Assembly: GCA_947579665.1 (NCBI GenBank)
Contig: OX388341.1
Coordinates: 2,666,001-2,730,000, forward strand
Origin: Sympetrum striolatum
Lineage: Eukaryota; Arthropoda; Insecta; Odonata; Libellulidae
Reading direction: 5' to 3'
Length of the DNA stretch: 64,000 nt
In this document: positions 35,101-48,259 of the stretch, in pieces
Layout of the letters: every line of letters starts with the position of its first letter
Numbering within the stretch: position 1 is the stretch's first letter
Program-made: the position numbers and the translations under genes
The notes under the pieces: model-generated
What the model saw: only the letters and a program-made list of their open reading frames with translations
Databases searched by the model: none
What the model was told of the DNA's origin: nothing

Positions 35101-36129
35101 AAACTTAATAAGGCAAAATATAGAAACCGATTATTTTAATTCATAAAACGAAATGAAAACGAAGTAAAAGAAATACACTCTCGCTTGTCAATAAAAAAGT
35201 AAGAACCAAGTAAAGTCAATAAAGGGCCACGTAAAAAGGGACGAATGATCTTTCAAATTCAAATCGCAGACGCACAGATGTAACAAAAGCGCATCGAGGC
35301 GAAAAAAGATCGCCTCCCGCAACGAACGCCTCCACTCGGGATTCAGCCAATTTTTTTCTCTCTCTTCATCACTTCATATCTACAGCGAACTGGTATTTAG
35401 CAGAGAATATTCTAGACCTTCGGATTTTCTCAACAGCTCTATTTTTCCCGATTTAATTCATTTCTTAATGTAAATCTGGAACAAAAGTTTTCTCCCATTT
35501 CAAATCTCACCCCAAATGAATTTTCTCAATGATTTCTTCAGTCCTTTCATCTTCAAATCCCTTTTCTTTCTTTTTTATTTTTGGAATAGATTTACCGCCG
35601 CTTTACTGACTAACCCTCACCTCAAATTCAATTCAATTTATCGTTTCATTCACTGCTTCTAAATCTGTCCCAAACAACTCCAATTTACCTCATTCGCGGT
35701 TTCGATTCCAGAAGACCTTCAAATGAAACTAAGAATGTTCGCTCGTCTGCAATTTAACAAACTTCAATACACACGCTTGAGCCGCTGTGCGTGGCGACAT
35801 TACGAGGATTGGCTGAGGAGGATTGCTCAAAAAAAAGAAATATTTAATTGCTGTAAACCACAGCCACACTTCGCGTGGATGCGGCATTTCCAGATTCATT
35901 CAACTATATTTAAATTTACAACTATCATTGTATGATTTTTTTTAATTTTGAAATATCTCGTAAAGTTTGTTATTATATTTAATACTGCCTTCGGGGAGGT
36001 TTTTCCCCAGGGTGAATGCCAGGCTGGGTATTTTATTTTTCAATACGCCCACACCTGGTGCCTAATTGTAGTCCATAACTCCTTTTTCCTCGCCTTCGGA
36101 GAACTGACGAAAGGAAGCTGCAGATGGAC

Positions 36130-36215
36130 GACTGCTTTTAATCGCCGTTTTCGGAGGAATGGTGCTTAGCCCTACAACGCTGAGGTCCCGGGTTCGAATC
36201 ACCGAATAAGGGGAT
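36130..36215 (+). repeat. tRNA-like (SINE-head) scrap
   Basis: It contains a T-arm-like segment, gtcccGGGTTCGAATCAccg, with a near-consensus B box. No convincing A box or full cloverleaf. It may be a SINE head abutting the LINE at 36.3 kb. Confidence 0.25.
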
Positions 36216-36300
36216 GGTTGTTTGTGCGGAAAAAAGTGGATCGTTTAAAGAAGGACCTTTGGCTAAAATACTCGAGATATTAAAGGCGAACTTATTATTC

Positions 36301-36960
36301 TTACCGAAAAAGGCGGAGTCCAGGAGTGGATTTAGATATACATCCCGCGAGCCGCCAGAGGCGTATGGCAGGGGGTGTAATACACCACAAATCCCCGCAG
36401 ACGAATCGGGCTGCTCTACGCTGGACCATCTCTAAATCTGAGACTAAACCTACTTCCTCCCAAACCGCACAGCAGTATTCTAGACTCGGCCGAATAAGAG
36501 AAAAGTAAGCTATTTCTTTGACTCTCGATGAGAATCCTCTCAACGTTCTACAAGTTAAAATTTGCATTCTATTCGCTTTTTCTATCGCATCTCGAATATG
36601 TTCTTTAAAAGATAAATTACTGCTAAACGTGACTCCTAGGTATTTGTTGTCGTGCACTAACTCTAATGGATGCCCTGAGATTTGGTACTGCGCGGGAATT
36701 ATGTTTGTGGAGCGCGTAAAACTCATGGCAACGCATTTATTTATATTTAAATCCAGCTGCCAATCTTTACATCATCCTGATATTACGTCCAGGTCGTCTT
36801 GAAGTACATTACAATCGTTTTCTGACAAAATCTCTCTGTATATCAGGGTATCGTCGGCAAATAACCTAACCTTACTCTTTGCGTTATCTACGAGATCGTT
36901 AATGTAAATAAGAAATAAATTCGGACCAAGAACACTTAATTACCGACTAAGCAGGGGCTC
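36301..36960 (-). pseudogene. 5'-truncated LINE, RT C-terminal half
   Basis: Reading down from 36960: [20 protein letters not shown], then [13 protein letters not shown], a TGA where Trp is expected, CKDWQLDLNINKCVAMSF, then KYLGVTFSSNLSFKEHI and YFSLIRPSLEYCCAVWEE, ending EMVQRRAARFVCGD. This is the Jockey/CR1-type RT from motif 4 onward plus the thumb region. The TGA is a single base from TGG, so this copy is fairly recent. It is truncated at about 36.96 kb. Confidence 0.75.
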
Positions 36961-36969
36961 CCTTTAATT

Positions 36970-38030
36970 TGCACGGCCGTGTTGAAGCTCAGTCACGTGA
37001 GGCTCGTTTCCGGCAAACGTCTCCAAGGTGACCCTGCGCATTTCGGCAAAAGAGACGAATTCAAAAACGCATTATTTCCTCGCGAGAGGCCCTCAGAATG
37101 TTCCACTCTGATACTCGTGGTCACTAATTCGAACGGCGAATGTGTTGACGACAGCCTCGTCTTTTCTTACAAACAGCGTCACACTTTCGTGATGCGTACA
37201 GCATAGCGTGTGTCACGCGAGAGAACCTGAGCGGAAGGATGCGCTCCTTTCATTCACGAGTGCGCTCTCCTAGAAAACGTTTCGGATCCCGAGTCAATGT
37301 TTTCCCAGACATCGAATTAATACAACGCAAATCGCGTTTAATTCCCTTTCCTGTGGATTTTTGCGACGGTTGCGAACCCCCGGAGTTTACACTAAAGTCA
37401 TTCATTTCAACGCATCGCGAACGCAGGTTGCGTTCATGGAATACCGTTTCTGAGGTAATTCCAAAAATCGGCATCGATTTTTACTCGGAATTTGCAAAAA
37501 CCCATATTCTAGAGCTGTTAAGGATTTCAACAAATCTGAACTTGGAAATGCATTCTCTCGGAGGTGATCCTCACCGTCGGCTCACGAACGAACGTTGCGA
37601 AGGAAAGGCGTCTAAACGTAAATTAGTAAAGGTTTACATAAAAATTAATTCCATAATTCCATCGATTACGCATCGATTCTGTTGCCTAAAACGTTTGGGT
37701 TCACACATTTAGGACCGGCTTCCAGAAAATAATTGAATTCGTACGTTCACAAAAGTGTGTCTTGAGTGGATATTACCACGTTATTCTTCACCCTTTCGTG
37801 AACCGAGGTTGCGTTGTATTTTATTTCTACCGAATTCACATCGCGCATTACAACTAATCGTAATGCCTCTCTTACAACCGTCGACCTTTTCATCGATGAA
37901 CTGGACCCCGCACCTGATACGTAAGCATCCTGTCAAGCACAGAATAGAAGCATAGAACGCACGATACTAATCATACGCAAAGTTAAAAATCTGATGTGGC
38001 CAACACATGACTTTCTCCATATATATTGAA
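36970..38030. other. CpG-rich stretch with a 157-codon ORF of unknown nature
   Basis: The longest ORF (37239-37712, plus) shows no domain, signal or codon pattern that I recognise. The region is rich in Arg and Ser codons from CpG-containing sequence. I do not support a gene here. Confidence 0.3.
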
Positions 38031-38049
38031 AACAGAAGCCTATGCCGGT

Positions 38050-38545
38050 AATATATAAATAACTCCAAAACAATGAGTGTTACAGAAAAATGTTTCAAAC
38101 AGAAGTTGTAGTAAAATACATTATCTATATCTTTAGTACAAATTGTACATAAATACACCACATTCTGTCAAGATATTAAAGAAAAACTACAATTTTTGGA
38201 TAAAAAGCAACTTCTGGTTAACCATTATTCAAGAATAACTCCTAAACAATCAGTGCTACGAAAATATGTTTCAAACAAAAGTTGCAGTTAAGTACATTAT
38301 CTATAGATTTTGTATTTAGTTGTATATACCTACAATGCATTCTGAGAGAGATATTTAAGAAACAAAATTTTGTTCCGGATAAACCGCAACTTCCGCTTAA
38401 GCGATATTCACCAAAAACTAATCAGCTCTTGGTATTGTTAGGAAAATTCTAAATATGAATTTTGAAAATGATCGGATAATTACTTTTTAAGATAGAGCGC
38501 CCACAAACTGTTTTACCACAGACAGACAGACACACACAGACAGAC
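38050..38545. repeat. Diverged tandem duplication plus CAGA microsatellite
   Basis: A roughly 70-base phrase starting ataactcc(a/t)aaacaat and continuing through gtttcaaaca and acattatctat occurs near 38060 and again near 38235. Cagacagacacacacaga follows at 38515-38545. Confidence 0.55.
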
Positions 38546-41489
38546 ATGTTCGGGAAGATAGCGAAAACGAGATCGATGGGCCCAAAAACATCTATTTCCG
38601 TTTAAATCTGGAGGTCGTTTTTTTTGTGAATACAATACTTTCTCTAAACGACGTTTAGGGAGAAAGTAAAAATGTTGCTGTTTTGGTCCGAGCATCGCGT
38701 AGAGACCAGTGGTGTTCACTACATTGACAATGTCGCACATCCGATTGGTACAATAAATGCATTATTTTCTTGACGACAGTTAAACAACGGTAATGAGTCA
38801 AAGAAACAGAACTGCAGAAACGCAATAGGGTGTTTATTTCGAAAGCGACAGGAAGTGATTAGAGTCCTTTTATTAGAAGACGCGAAAAAAGAGCCAACGA
38901 CTGCAAGGAAGGTTTTTGGAGATTCAAGAAAACACGAGTAATATATCGTAATAAACCAACAGATAATTTTTCACGAGTCCACAGAGACTGCCAGAAAAAC
39001 ACTTTGAACATCTAGTTGGTAACTTTAAAAAGTAAATTCATTCGAAGACTTCGGATCTCACACAAGTTTCCCGAAGCGTAATTCTTAAGGGATTCTATGA
39101 ATCATTGTTTGAATTTCATTTCATATTATTAAATTCGGTCGATTTCCATTCCCATCATAAAATAAAAAAGCATATTTTTGCAAAGCGAGGAAAGGGCATG
39201 AAGAACTTTTAAAACTCGAAACCATATCGTCTCCATAGCATATAATATGCACAGTCCACGGTGCCCAATGAAGGTGGATCCCAAATCATTCAGGAAGTAG
39301 TCGAATTAGAGAAAGACAATATCTTTGGTTCTCGATGGACAACCACTGACGGCTTCCACTACTCAATCCATACGTCATTCCGAAAATACTCTTTGAAGTA
39401 CAGCGAAGCGCATCTTCTAGTATTTATATTGAAGCTCTAATTGATTGCCTTAAACTTCGTAATATATCAGTGGAACAGGTGGAATTGCTACAGAGGTTTT
39501 TCTTTATATTAAACACGATCATCGGAAGCATCACTTGTGGTTCAACGCCTCAGAGTTGCCGACTAAACATTAATTATCTTTCGTGGAAATTACGAAAGTT
39601 TTGAGGATATACAGGAACATTTCGTAAAGTTATGTACTGCCTACAAAACCGTCACGAATCCTTAGTCGGAACTAATGCATTTGCGCGTAAGACAATAGAA
39701 AATTCGGCCAAAATAAAAAGAATGCGTGTTTCTCCTTAGAAAGTGTACTGATTAAAATTTCCCAATGATTGTCTCGACATTTAGTGGAAATCATATTTGG
39801 GCTGTCGGGACGTGTAAATCGAAATAATTGCAGAAACAGCGACGAAGGTTTAATTGAACACAATATATAGTATTAATTGGTCCCTAAAACAAAAGCCAAC
39901 AATGGAGATAACGGCAACGCGCAACCACACCCACAGAGACGTGGCAACGTGGCGGACAATCGATTCGCATGGACCGCCCAATCGATCATCTACAATAGTA
40001 TTCTCTGCCTAAAAACAACACTTACTGGTCTTTTACTTACACACATTTTAGTTTGCTTCTTGGTTTTCCACCAAACGAGAGAATAATGAAATAGGAAGCC
40101 AATCGCCATTTTGTGAAAGAAAACCCTATTCCTGACCGATTCTTCGAATCATTTGAACCATCAGTTTCACTCAAAGGACAGATTTGAACATTCTCATGCA
40201 TGCAAACAGGAAGATGAACATGGAGTAGTTGTGGAGTGTAGTGGAGGGTCTAAAACCAACGGATTAAATAAGAAACTCATTGCAGACCAGGGTAAATAGA
40301 TTATAGATGTGAATAACATCACGAATAAATTACATACGGTACGACTGAAGGTCATAAATAAGGAATTATAACAAGTACTATGAGCTCATGCTTCTATATC
40401 TTAGAAAATGAAACACGAGGTTTTACCCCTTTTAAAAAAATTTAAGTCGAAGAAAATTTAACAAAATAATGGAAACTCACTCGCAAACATGATAACGAAA
40501 AGCAAAAGCAGAAATGTTTTTTATTACTTTTTTCCGATATTCTTATTTTTTTCCTCGCATATACACAGGATTTTTTTCTTTATTTCGCTTATTTTAGTGG
40601 ATTTTTAATTCATTAAACGGTTTATACAGAGAATGGCTTATCAAATAGAAACTATTTGAATGTGAGACGAGAGTTGCTTTAAAGATACGAGGAACGATAT
40701 GAAAATACGCAGCAAAAAACGGAAGCCGGAAAATGAGAGTAAGTGAATGAAATAGGAACAACGAAAGTGACTACATTTAGCACTATTCTGTCTTTGATTC
40801 AGATTTCTGATCAATCGGCGGAATGCTTAAAATTCGATATCCTGATAACTGCGACAATCCTTTTCCGAGAATTTAATCAGATTTCTTTCCTCCTGCGCAA
40901 ATCGGTGAACATAATTGTCAATCCAAGACTTAAGAATTAACGACGCAAACAAATTCATAAACAGAAAAGGAACATGGATACAGGTTAAACACATCGATCT
41001 AATTTTCATCAGCATTCGAGAGCGGTTTTCACATAAAATACATTTTCTTTTAAATCATCTGTTGACGATGGATCACAGGGCCAGGCACCAAAGCACCGGA
41101 AGCTGAATCGCCGGATGTGACATCACTAATGGTCCTTGGCTTCCATCGAACCATTACATTTTTACGATCAATCAACAAATTGAGCCAATGAGGGCTATTG
41201 ACAAAAACACCTTCCCAATGCTATGTTTACCAATTGATCCACCACTTCACGTTAAATAACGACGCAAGGAAAACTCGACACACGCTACAGCTGCCAAATC
41301 CTGACTTACGACGAGCATTTATTAGCTTTTAAACAATGCAATTGAACTTCTCACCGAAAGCGAAGCAATGAAACCGAAATCTTCCGACGTCTATTTCATG
41401 AGGATCTCAAACATTCCAGAATTCGAATAAAAGGAAAATAACTCATCAGAAGTATACTTTGGTATATATAAAACATGGTCATTCGTAAT

Positions 41490-41640
41490 ATTTCGCGCAG
41501 AAGGGTTCGACCGGGAATCGAAGGCAGGACCGCTTTCTCCGCTACTCACTCGGCTAGCCCACGCTTCGCTGAGGCAATCGCGAGCAGGAATTAAACTCTG
41601 CGCTAATTTTGGGTAAGAAGTAGTCCATCCCAATGTCATG
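41490..41640 (-). repeat. tRNA-derived SINE head
   Basis: On the minus strand TAGCCGAGTGAG (A box, one mismatch to TRGCNNARYNGG) is followed about 35 bases later by CTTCGATTCCCGG, a near-consensus B box. The anticodon arm is not tRNA-like, so this is a SINE promoter head rather than a functional tRNA. The body continues to about 41490 on the minus strand. Confidence 0.5.
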
Positions 41641-42012
41641 GTCATCAGAATCGTTAGATATGAACGGCCTTCCGCTCATTACGTCATTTTCGTATCAAAA
41701 ATAGCTCCGTCTATCATTTAAAAGCGTAATTAACGATACTATACTGCTCATGCGCCTGAAAAAGGGTATCTCGTTCTAACAAACACCATCTTCTGTTCTT
41801 TCCTACGAATAAGCACTTCGAACCGTGAGAATGTAAAGGAGGAAATTGTTTGCCACCAATTCAGCGAATTCCTTCGACGTCGGAACCCATGAGTTGCTGA
41901 TGCAAAACGAGATATGTACATTATCACAACAAAATGAAATCCCTTATTTGTGTGCCCAAACATTTGAATTTCCTAAGCTGAAACTTTTATCTATTTTAGG
42001 CTCATAATGCAC

Positions 42013-42134
42013 TAAATTGTAACGGCATTTTCCAACAATAAGCAGCTGTGATTGGACAAATAAATATTCAGCATTAAATTGTAACGGCATTTTCCAACAA
42101 TAAGCAGCTGTGATTGGACAAATAAATATTCAGA
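42013..42134. repeat. 62-bp near-perfect tandem duplication
   Basis: The phrase starting taaattgtaacggcatt and ending aaataaatattcag occurs at 42013 and 42075 with essentially no differences. This implies a very recent duplication. Confidence 0.95.
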
Positions 42135-42391
42135 ATTTGATAACTGAACTCGTTCTAACCCGAGAGTTTTATTGTAGAATTTCCTATTCAATAAGACCTC
42201 AAGCGATATTTCTGCTTTAATCACGCAAACGCTTTCCACTTTATTGAATACGAGGTAATTGCTCATTCACTACAGGTAAATGATTCTTCTAGTGAAAAGA
42301 AACTTCGGCTGATAAAGACGTGGTTATTATTTCTGATTGGAGTTTATTTTATACTATGCAACCAATTCTTCAGACACTAATACTTACACAT

Positions 42392-42588
42392 CTAACACGT
42401 TGGCTGCCATGATCCGTTTTGGGGCCGCGAGGGTCTCATGTGATACTCATTAAACTTCAATCTTAATATTTTTCTGTGGCTTCTCCTTTAAACTATGTTA
42501 AGGTGTATGTATGATAAGAATAAGAAATTTTTATTTTTGGCCCCTGAGGATGGTTTACGAAATTTTATAGTGGCAGCCAACGTGTTAA
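42392..42588. mobile_element. piggyBac-like miniature element, about 195 bp
   Basis: The left end aacacgttggctgcca and right end tggcagccaacgtgtt are exact inverses over 16 bases. They are flanked by CTAA and TTAA, close to the TTAA duplication of piggyBac elements. No coding capacity. Confidence 0.6.
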
Positions 42589-45500
42589 AGAAATGGATAT
42601 TTTTTAATAAGACTATCGGAGAAACGAAAAGATGAAACATGTAGCTACGTTTAAGAAATTACAATTCCGCGGCTGGAGTTTGTTTTATGATTTCGTAGAA
42701 AATGTTCCCAAACATTCCCATGAAATTTTGTTTTCAAACACTCGAATATATTCGCTCTTCAATTCAATTATTATTCAAACCTAATCGAGACGGTGTCACG
42801 CTATCACGAAAAATTAAAAAATATCTTGAAAGACAAGAAGTCGACTTTCAAAAAGAATTTATAATAAATTTGGCGTAAAATGAAATTGCTAATCAAAGGA
42901 AAAGGCAATATATGGAAGTAAGGGAGCGATGTTATATTACTAAATATTAAAACTTCGTAGATCGAGAGACATAGACAATTTCAAAAACAGCATTAATTGA
43001 TATTCCTTCGATAAAACTTACAAATCAACTACTTTTAGAACACTGATATTAATTTTAGCTGTTTTTCAAAATAAAACTACTTTTCCACACGTTTCATCAG
43101 CACTGTGAAACTCAATATCTTGTTCCCTTTTGAGTTGCCTCAATTTGGCCGTTCTTCGAACTTATGTACGCTCAATTACGCTAAGACTTCACCGAAGAGA
43201 ACAATATCGAAGACATGTTCAAGTAAATACGACAGCCGAACGTTCGTGAAATAGAATGGATGAGCCTCAGATATACTGCAGATGTGAGTATATAAAAACA
43301 ACGAGAACTATTTCGCTTTGCTCGCTCGTTTCTGATAATCGTTGGAAATTCACAGCAGAATACAACCGCTTGAGATAAATAAAACGGAACGGGAATATCG
43401 GATGTTCTAACAAACAGAAGAAACTCGAGGGCACTCATTGAAATGGTCTAAGGAAAGCCGTCGCTATAATAGAGCATAATAGGGCTAACCAAACATTAAA
43501 ATGTCATACAATGAAGAAGTATCATTTTGCCATTCATAATTTAAAAATTCGTTGATTTTCCTTTCACTTCCTGCGATTGCAATGACTCGCAAATTGACGA
43601 GTCCGTTTGGGAATCCAACGAACGATGGCAATTATATGACGATGGCAATGGTACTCCATTTAGACCACTTTTCGGAAAATTCCCAACAAGTTCGAAACTT
43701 ATAAATACGTACGTCACGATGACGTCGGAATTGCGACCGAAAGAAGATCATTGAATCGATCGAATTTCTTTAATAGCACAAATATTATTTTCAATAGATG
43801 TAATTTATAAGGGTTCGCAGACTTTTCTGGTGGAGAAAATATTAACAAGACGATTCTTCATAGATGGCTTCGTTGAATATAGGGCAGAATTAGTTATAAC
43901 TTTCCAACAGCTTATTTATTATATTATTATTATATTAACGCGGAAAATGCATTCAGCAGAGATGGCACGAGATAGAAGAATTGATTATAATATTTAAAAC
44001 GGTTAAAAAATTATATCTCCAACTCTGAACTGATATCCAATCTTTTGCTAAGACACGTAAATTATTATTTCCCGAATTAATAACTCCGTAGAGATCAAAC
44101 ATCGACAGAAAAGGCACAATATCCTTCGTCGAAAAATGATACATTTTGACGTCATCACAATAGATGAAATGAAACAAACGACGTTCGAAAAGTTCCAGTT
44201 AGAATGATGTTGTTAGGAAACAGAAGGCTCATTTTCGTGCGTGTATAATCTATCTAATGCACTGACGAAAATGTTCCACCCGTATGCTTCATTTACGTGG
44301 AGTTGAAATTATCTGAACAGGCAGCGAAGCTTCGATTCCCTTTCCAACGTTCATCGCAAGCACTCGAGGGAATGTGTTTAAAGCTATCGAAACCAGCTCT
44401 TCGTCAATTAAGGATTTTATTTTCCAAGCGATGAACGCCGAACATTACAAAGCGATGGTTCGCCGATGGCAAAGGGTGGTTCACGATGCGTGAACATCGA
44501 ATGCGCAGCGTGAATCAACTTCCGACGATTCGTTTTAAGTGAATACAGTGAATTCGATGCTACAGAAACCGAACGATTAATAATTTGTCTTCGGCAATTA
44601 CTGCAGAATCAGACAAAAGATATCAATACTTGGAAATGAATAGCACGCTGCAATAAAGACACCGAGGCAGGATGAATGAAACGAGGCGGGAACAGTGACG
44701 CCTACAACATCGCCCGACCTTCCTCCGCAACTTTAAACATTGACCTACGACCTTGAATTATTTAATTTGAATCCATCCTATTAGAATACTGTATCATCAA
44801 TTCAATATGAAAATGCTGAATGTATTCATTTAAAGGACGCGAAGAACGGAATAACCTCAAGTAACGCTAAGAAAGTAAAACACGAGGAAATAGGTATTTA
44901 TCGCTTAATGAACACTCATTCAAAACAACGAGCATATTTTGCGCTAGTGAATCGTAATCCAGAGAGTTCCATTATGAGCGAGTGCAGTAAATTTCACCCG
45001 AGTTATGTCGACTGTCATTTCATGATTGTATTCGCATATTTACGCGATCGAAATTTCAAATATTTCATTTCTCGAAAGAAAACATCGGAATAGTACGAGT
45101 GATAGAGATTCTGTTCGTAGCCCCTAAAACGAGGCCTCTCTTCTTCGATGAACTGCTCTTCCACCAAATCGATAGCAGTCTACGTTCGCCTTCCCAATTA
45201 ACACTTCACTCGCATTCTAACGTGTATTAGGCAGTCCCTCTCAATATTTGATCATTCCCTCCGCCATTTTAACTCTATTCATCGGAATTAACGGATTTAA
45301 TCCAACGCGTCGACGCGAACCGAAATTAAATTTTATAAAAATGTTAAATAGGTTTGACGATTCTTAAAAACACGCGACAACGCGCCCAACACGATTAATG
45401 AAAAACTGACTTCGTGATAACTCTTCAGATCGTGCTTCGAAATATGCGTTGGAATAAATCTGCACGAGATCCGTGCTTCCGATCTCCGTTTCGATGTAAA

Positions 45501-47946
45501 CAGGAAGTGCAAACGACGATTACACTAATTAGAGGCCAATGCAGCAATTTCGTGTAGCGACACTCGATTGTGCTCTGTTCCAAAGACTGCCGACGTAATC
45601 ACAGCATAATACGTTACACCGATGCATACATTTTAAAATATTCGTGTTTAGTTCACTACTTCCCGTTACTCGCGTGATATACGAGCTCATCTTCCGCGCA
45701 TAAAAGCAAACGTAGATCCCTTTATTTCTCGGCGCAATTTCAGAAACGCACATATTCCGGTTTCTCTAATCGTGCCGAAATCCGGGAATTCCGGAACCGT
45801 TTCCGAAGCAACTCGCAGTCGAAATCGCAGTAAATATGCAGCGGAGCGATTGACGGAGGGCGATCGTCACGCGTCCCCGCTTCCACCCTTGCGGTACTTT
45901 TAGGATTAAATTGAACACTCTTCCGGAAACGCCATCTGCTGCCTGCCTTCCCTCTTCTAAGATCACTCTATTTCTACAGGTACTTTTAACAACTTCATTT
46001 TTTACGATGGCGTGAAGGATTCTGGCTTCATATTTGCTCCCTTACGCTCAACTCCGGTGATTAATGTTTCGACTCATGTTCCGACGTTCTAGGGTAATTA
46101 TCCGCCATATGTTATTGGTTTGTGTAGGGTGTGGCATGTCTCGAACATTTCACTAACTGCAATGTCACAACTCTACTCGTAATTTTTAATCAACAGTTAT
46201 ACATTTGGAAGATTTCTGGGCTCATTCCGGAAGACCCGTCGATTGCAGCCCATCATGGAAATAAAGACTCCCTCGATGAATTTATTTGACGCTCTCCCTC
46301 GAAGCTCATCCGATTCAAATTAGGAGATCCTCGAAATTCCCTTTCGCTGGAACAATTTGAACATTTTTGGAAAAACTCGCTATCAAAGTGAGTTAGGGGA
46401 CAACAAATGCAAGCGGATGATGTTGCAGCGAATAATTACTACGATGAATCTTTAAACAGAAATGAAGATTCTTAAATAAGAACAAACAAAATCTATACTT
46501 AGGTTTGATTTACGCATTATATAAAATCGTGAATGAATTGTGACAAACTGAGGGAAAAATCAGAGATGCTGAGAATATTTGACGAAAAACATCAGTTTTC
46601 CTTAGCGAAGAACGGTCGTACACAATACACTCGATCACTCGAGACGTTCAACGACCCTCGAGGATACCCTTTGACCCATCATCGACTTCAATTGGACCGC
46701 ATGATATACCTCCTAATGGAAGTGGTCGATTCGTAGAATTCATCGGCGAAATATCACACTAAGCGAATTGAATCAGTGGGAAGCACATTTGAAACGGAAG
46801 CGATTTCGAATTGGCATCGTCATTCAGATATCGCGGGACCTTCGAAAAGAAAGAACGCCTACAACTTAAGAATGTAAGAACGATGCACATATCGATTACG
46901 ATACGCAAAATAAAGTTGTTAATCTCCGAAATGTGAAATTAGAAATTAACGCTACTAAAATCCCCGTGCCGGCAATTTAAGAGGGCGAAAATATCCCAAC
47001 TGCGATAGCGTTCCATCGGCGAAATAAAAAGCAGCTGAGAAATTCCCCTTTTACTCGGAACGAACCCATAACGGTAAATTCAGAGTGAGTGCTTTAAAGA
47101 GATGGGTGCCTTCCCGTTCATACCGTCATAAAGATGTGGCAGGGGGTGCCGATGTCGTGTATCACTCACGACAACCTCTTCCACGATACATAATCAGCGG
47201 ACACATATCTCCCAAGAACGTATAACACACAAATTTTTCTTATTTAACCTTGGCTCGGGTCGTCTGTTCCCGGCCATTCACGTCCTACGACAAGATGCAT
47301 TTCGTGACGCTACATCGAATGCATTCTTCACGCCCAACTCACGAACACGCATCCCAAGAGGAGGGTGCGCATTCTTGGGATCTGCGATCAATAGTCACAG
47401 ACGAACAACAGAAATCAACCGAACAACTGCGGTTAAGAGGAAGGTCAGTGCGAAGAGAGGTCCATGTAAATAGTCGACTGCCGATTTCTTCCCAACACTA
47501 TCGACCAGACGAGAAAAGGGACGCACTAAGGAGCACGAATGGAGGACTGTTGTGAATCAACCATTTCGTTAGCATGCCTAAGGAAATGCCGTGATGCTTA
47601 CGCATCAATTTAATTTCCTCCAAGGGTAAAAGTATGGGGTGGAAAACGATAATGCGGGAGGGGATTTAATCGCTAAAGTATCACGATCTTTCCAGACTAA
47701 GATGTAAACAAACACTAATGATGTTTTCCCAACACAACTAATTGCAAGGATTCGTTGGATATCCAGCGGACGAAGTTTAGGGAGCTCAAGGATGCGAGAG
47801 AAGCAGTCAGGAAATAACGGCAGAAGACGGTAAACAATCAAGGAGTACTAATCACAGAAAGAGATACGAATGCCTGAATAATAGGCGGTCGAGGTTGGCG
47901 TTACTTGAATGGAAGATGGCACCGGTGATTTGCTGAACTCACTCAC

Positions 47947-48200
47947 CTCTAGCACTTTTCAAGTCGCTGCGAGTCGGAAGACTTCTCGGGCGAGGTTTCG
48001 ACCGACGTTAAGTTAGAGGTAGTGGAGGTAGAAGAGAAGTTACGCTGAGCCTGCGGAGCGTCGTCGAGAACTCACAGAACACTGCGGGCGAGCTGTCAGC
48101 CGGCGGAATATTGAATGTCCACCGCCAGAGGGGAGGGCGGTCGGGGAGGGAAAGAGAGCGCAACGCACGCCGCAGACCGAAACCACGCCATGGAAGTCGC
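47947..48200 (-). promoter_or_regulatory. sn: Probable non-coding first exon and promoter zone of sn
   Basis: Exon 2 starts with a strong acceptor (tatgcag then AG-ATG), so an upstream untranslated exon is needed. On the minus strand a consensus donor GTGAGT occupies 47946-47941, preceded by GTGCTAGAG. The sequence before it, up to about 48.25 kb, is the most GC- and CpG-rich patch in this part of the window and contains no ATG in its last 150 bases. This suits a CpG-rich insect promoter plus 5' UTR exon. It would give a 22.9-kb first intron. No clear TATA box or initiator was found, so the transcription start and the 5' boundary are guesses. The link to exon 2 is inferred, not demonstrated. 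Confidence 0.45.
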
Positions 48201-48259
48201 CTCGTTAATTTTCACGGAAATTTCCTTCCGGTAGGCACCGCGAACATCCGTCCTGTTTA

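Larger units (their letters stand above)
25073..47946 (-). other. sn: sn intron 1 (inferred, 22.9 kb)
   Basis: Inferred from the donor at 47946 and the acceptor before 25072. CpG frequency rises sharply upstream of about 26.0 kb: about 25 CpG by hand count in 26521-27120, against 4 in 11041-11640. It contains degraded LINE reverse transcriptases (27.6-28.1, 31.4-32.1, 36.3-37.0 kb), a SINE head (41.5 kb), a piggyBac-like miniature element (42.4 kb) and small tandem repeats. The remaining long stretches (25.1-27.6, 28.2-31.3, 32.5-36.1, 38.8-41.4 and 42.6-47.2 kb) show only short ORFs with no recognisable product. Confidence 0.45.

Noticed and set aside
36214..36802. Plus-strand ORFs opposite the LINE at 36.3 kb
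   Set aside because: They are antisense shadows of the minus-strand RT frame.
37239..37712. 157-codon ORF as a host gene
   Set aside because: No recognisable domain, splice context or conservation evidence; CpG-rich sequence with few chance stops explains it.
47250..47555. 101-codon ORF just downstream of the sn first exon
   Set aside because: Arg/Ser/His-rich with no recognisable features; lies in the inferred sn intron 1 on the opposite strand.
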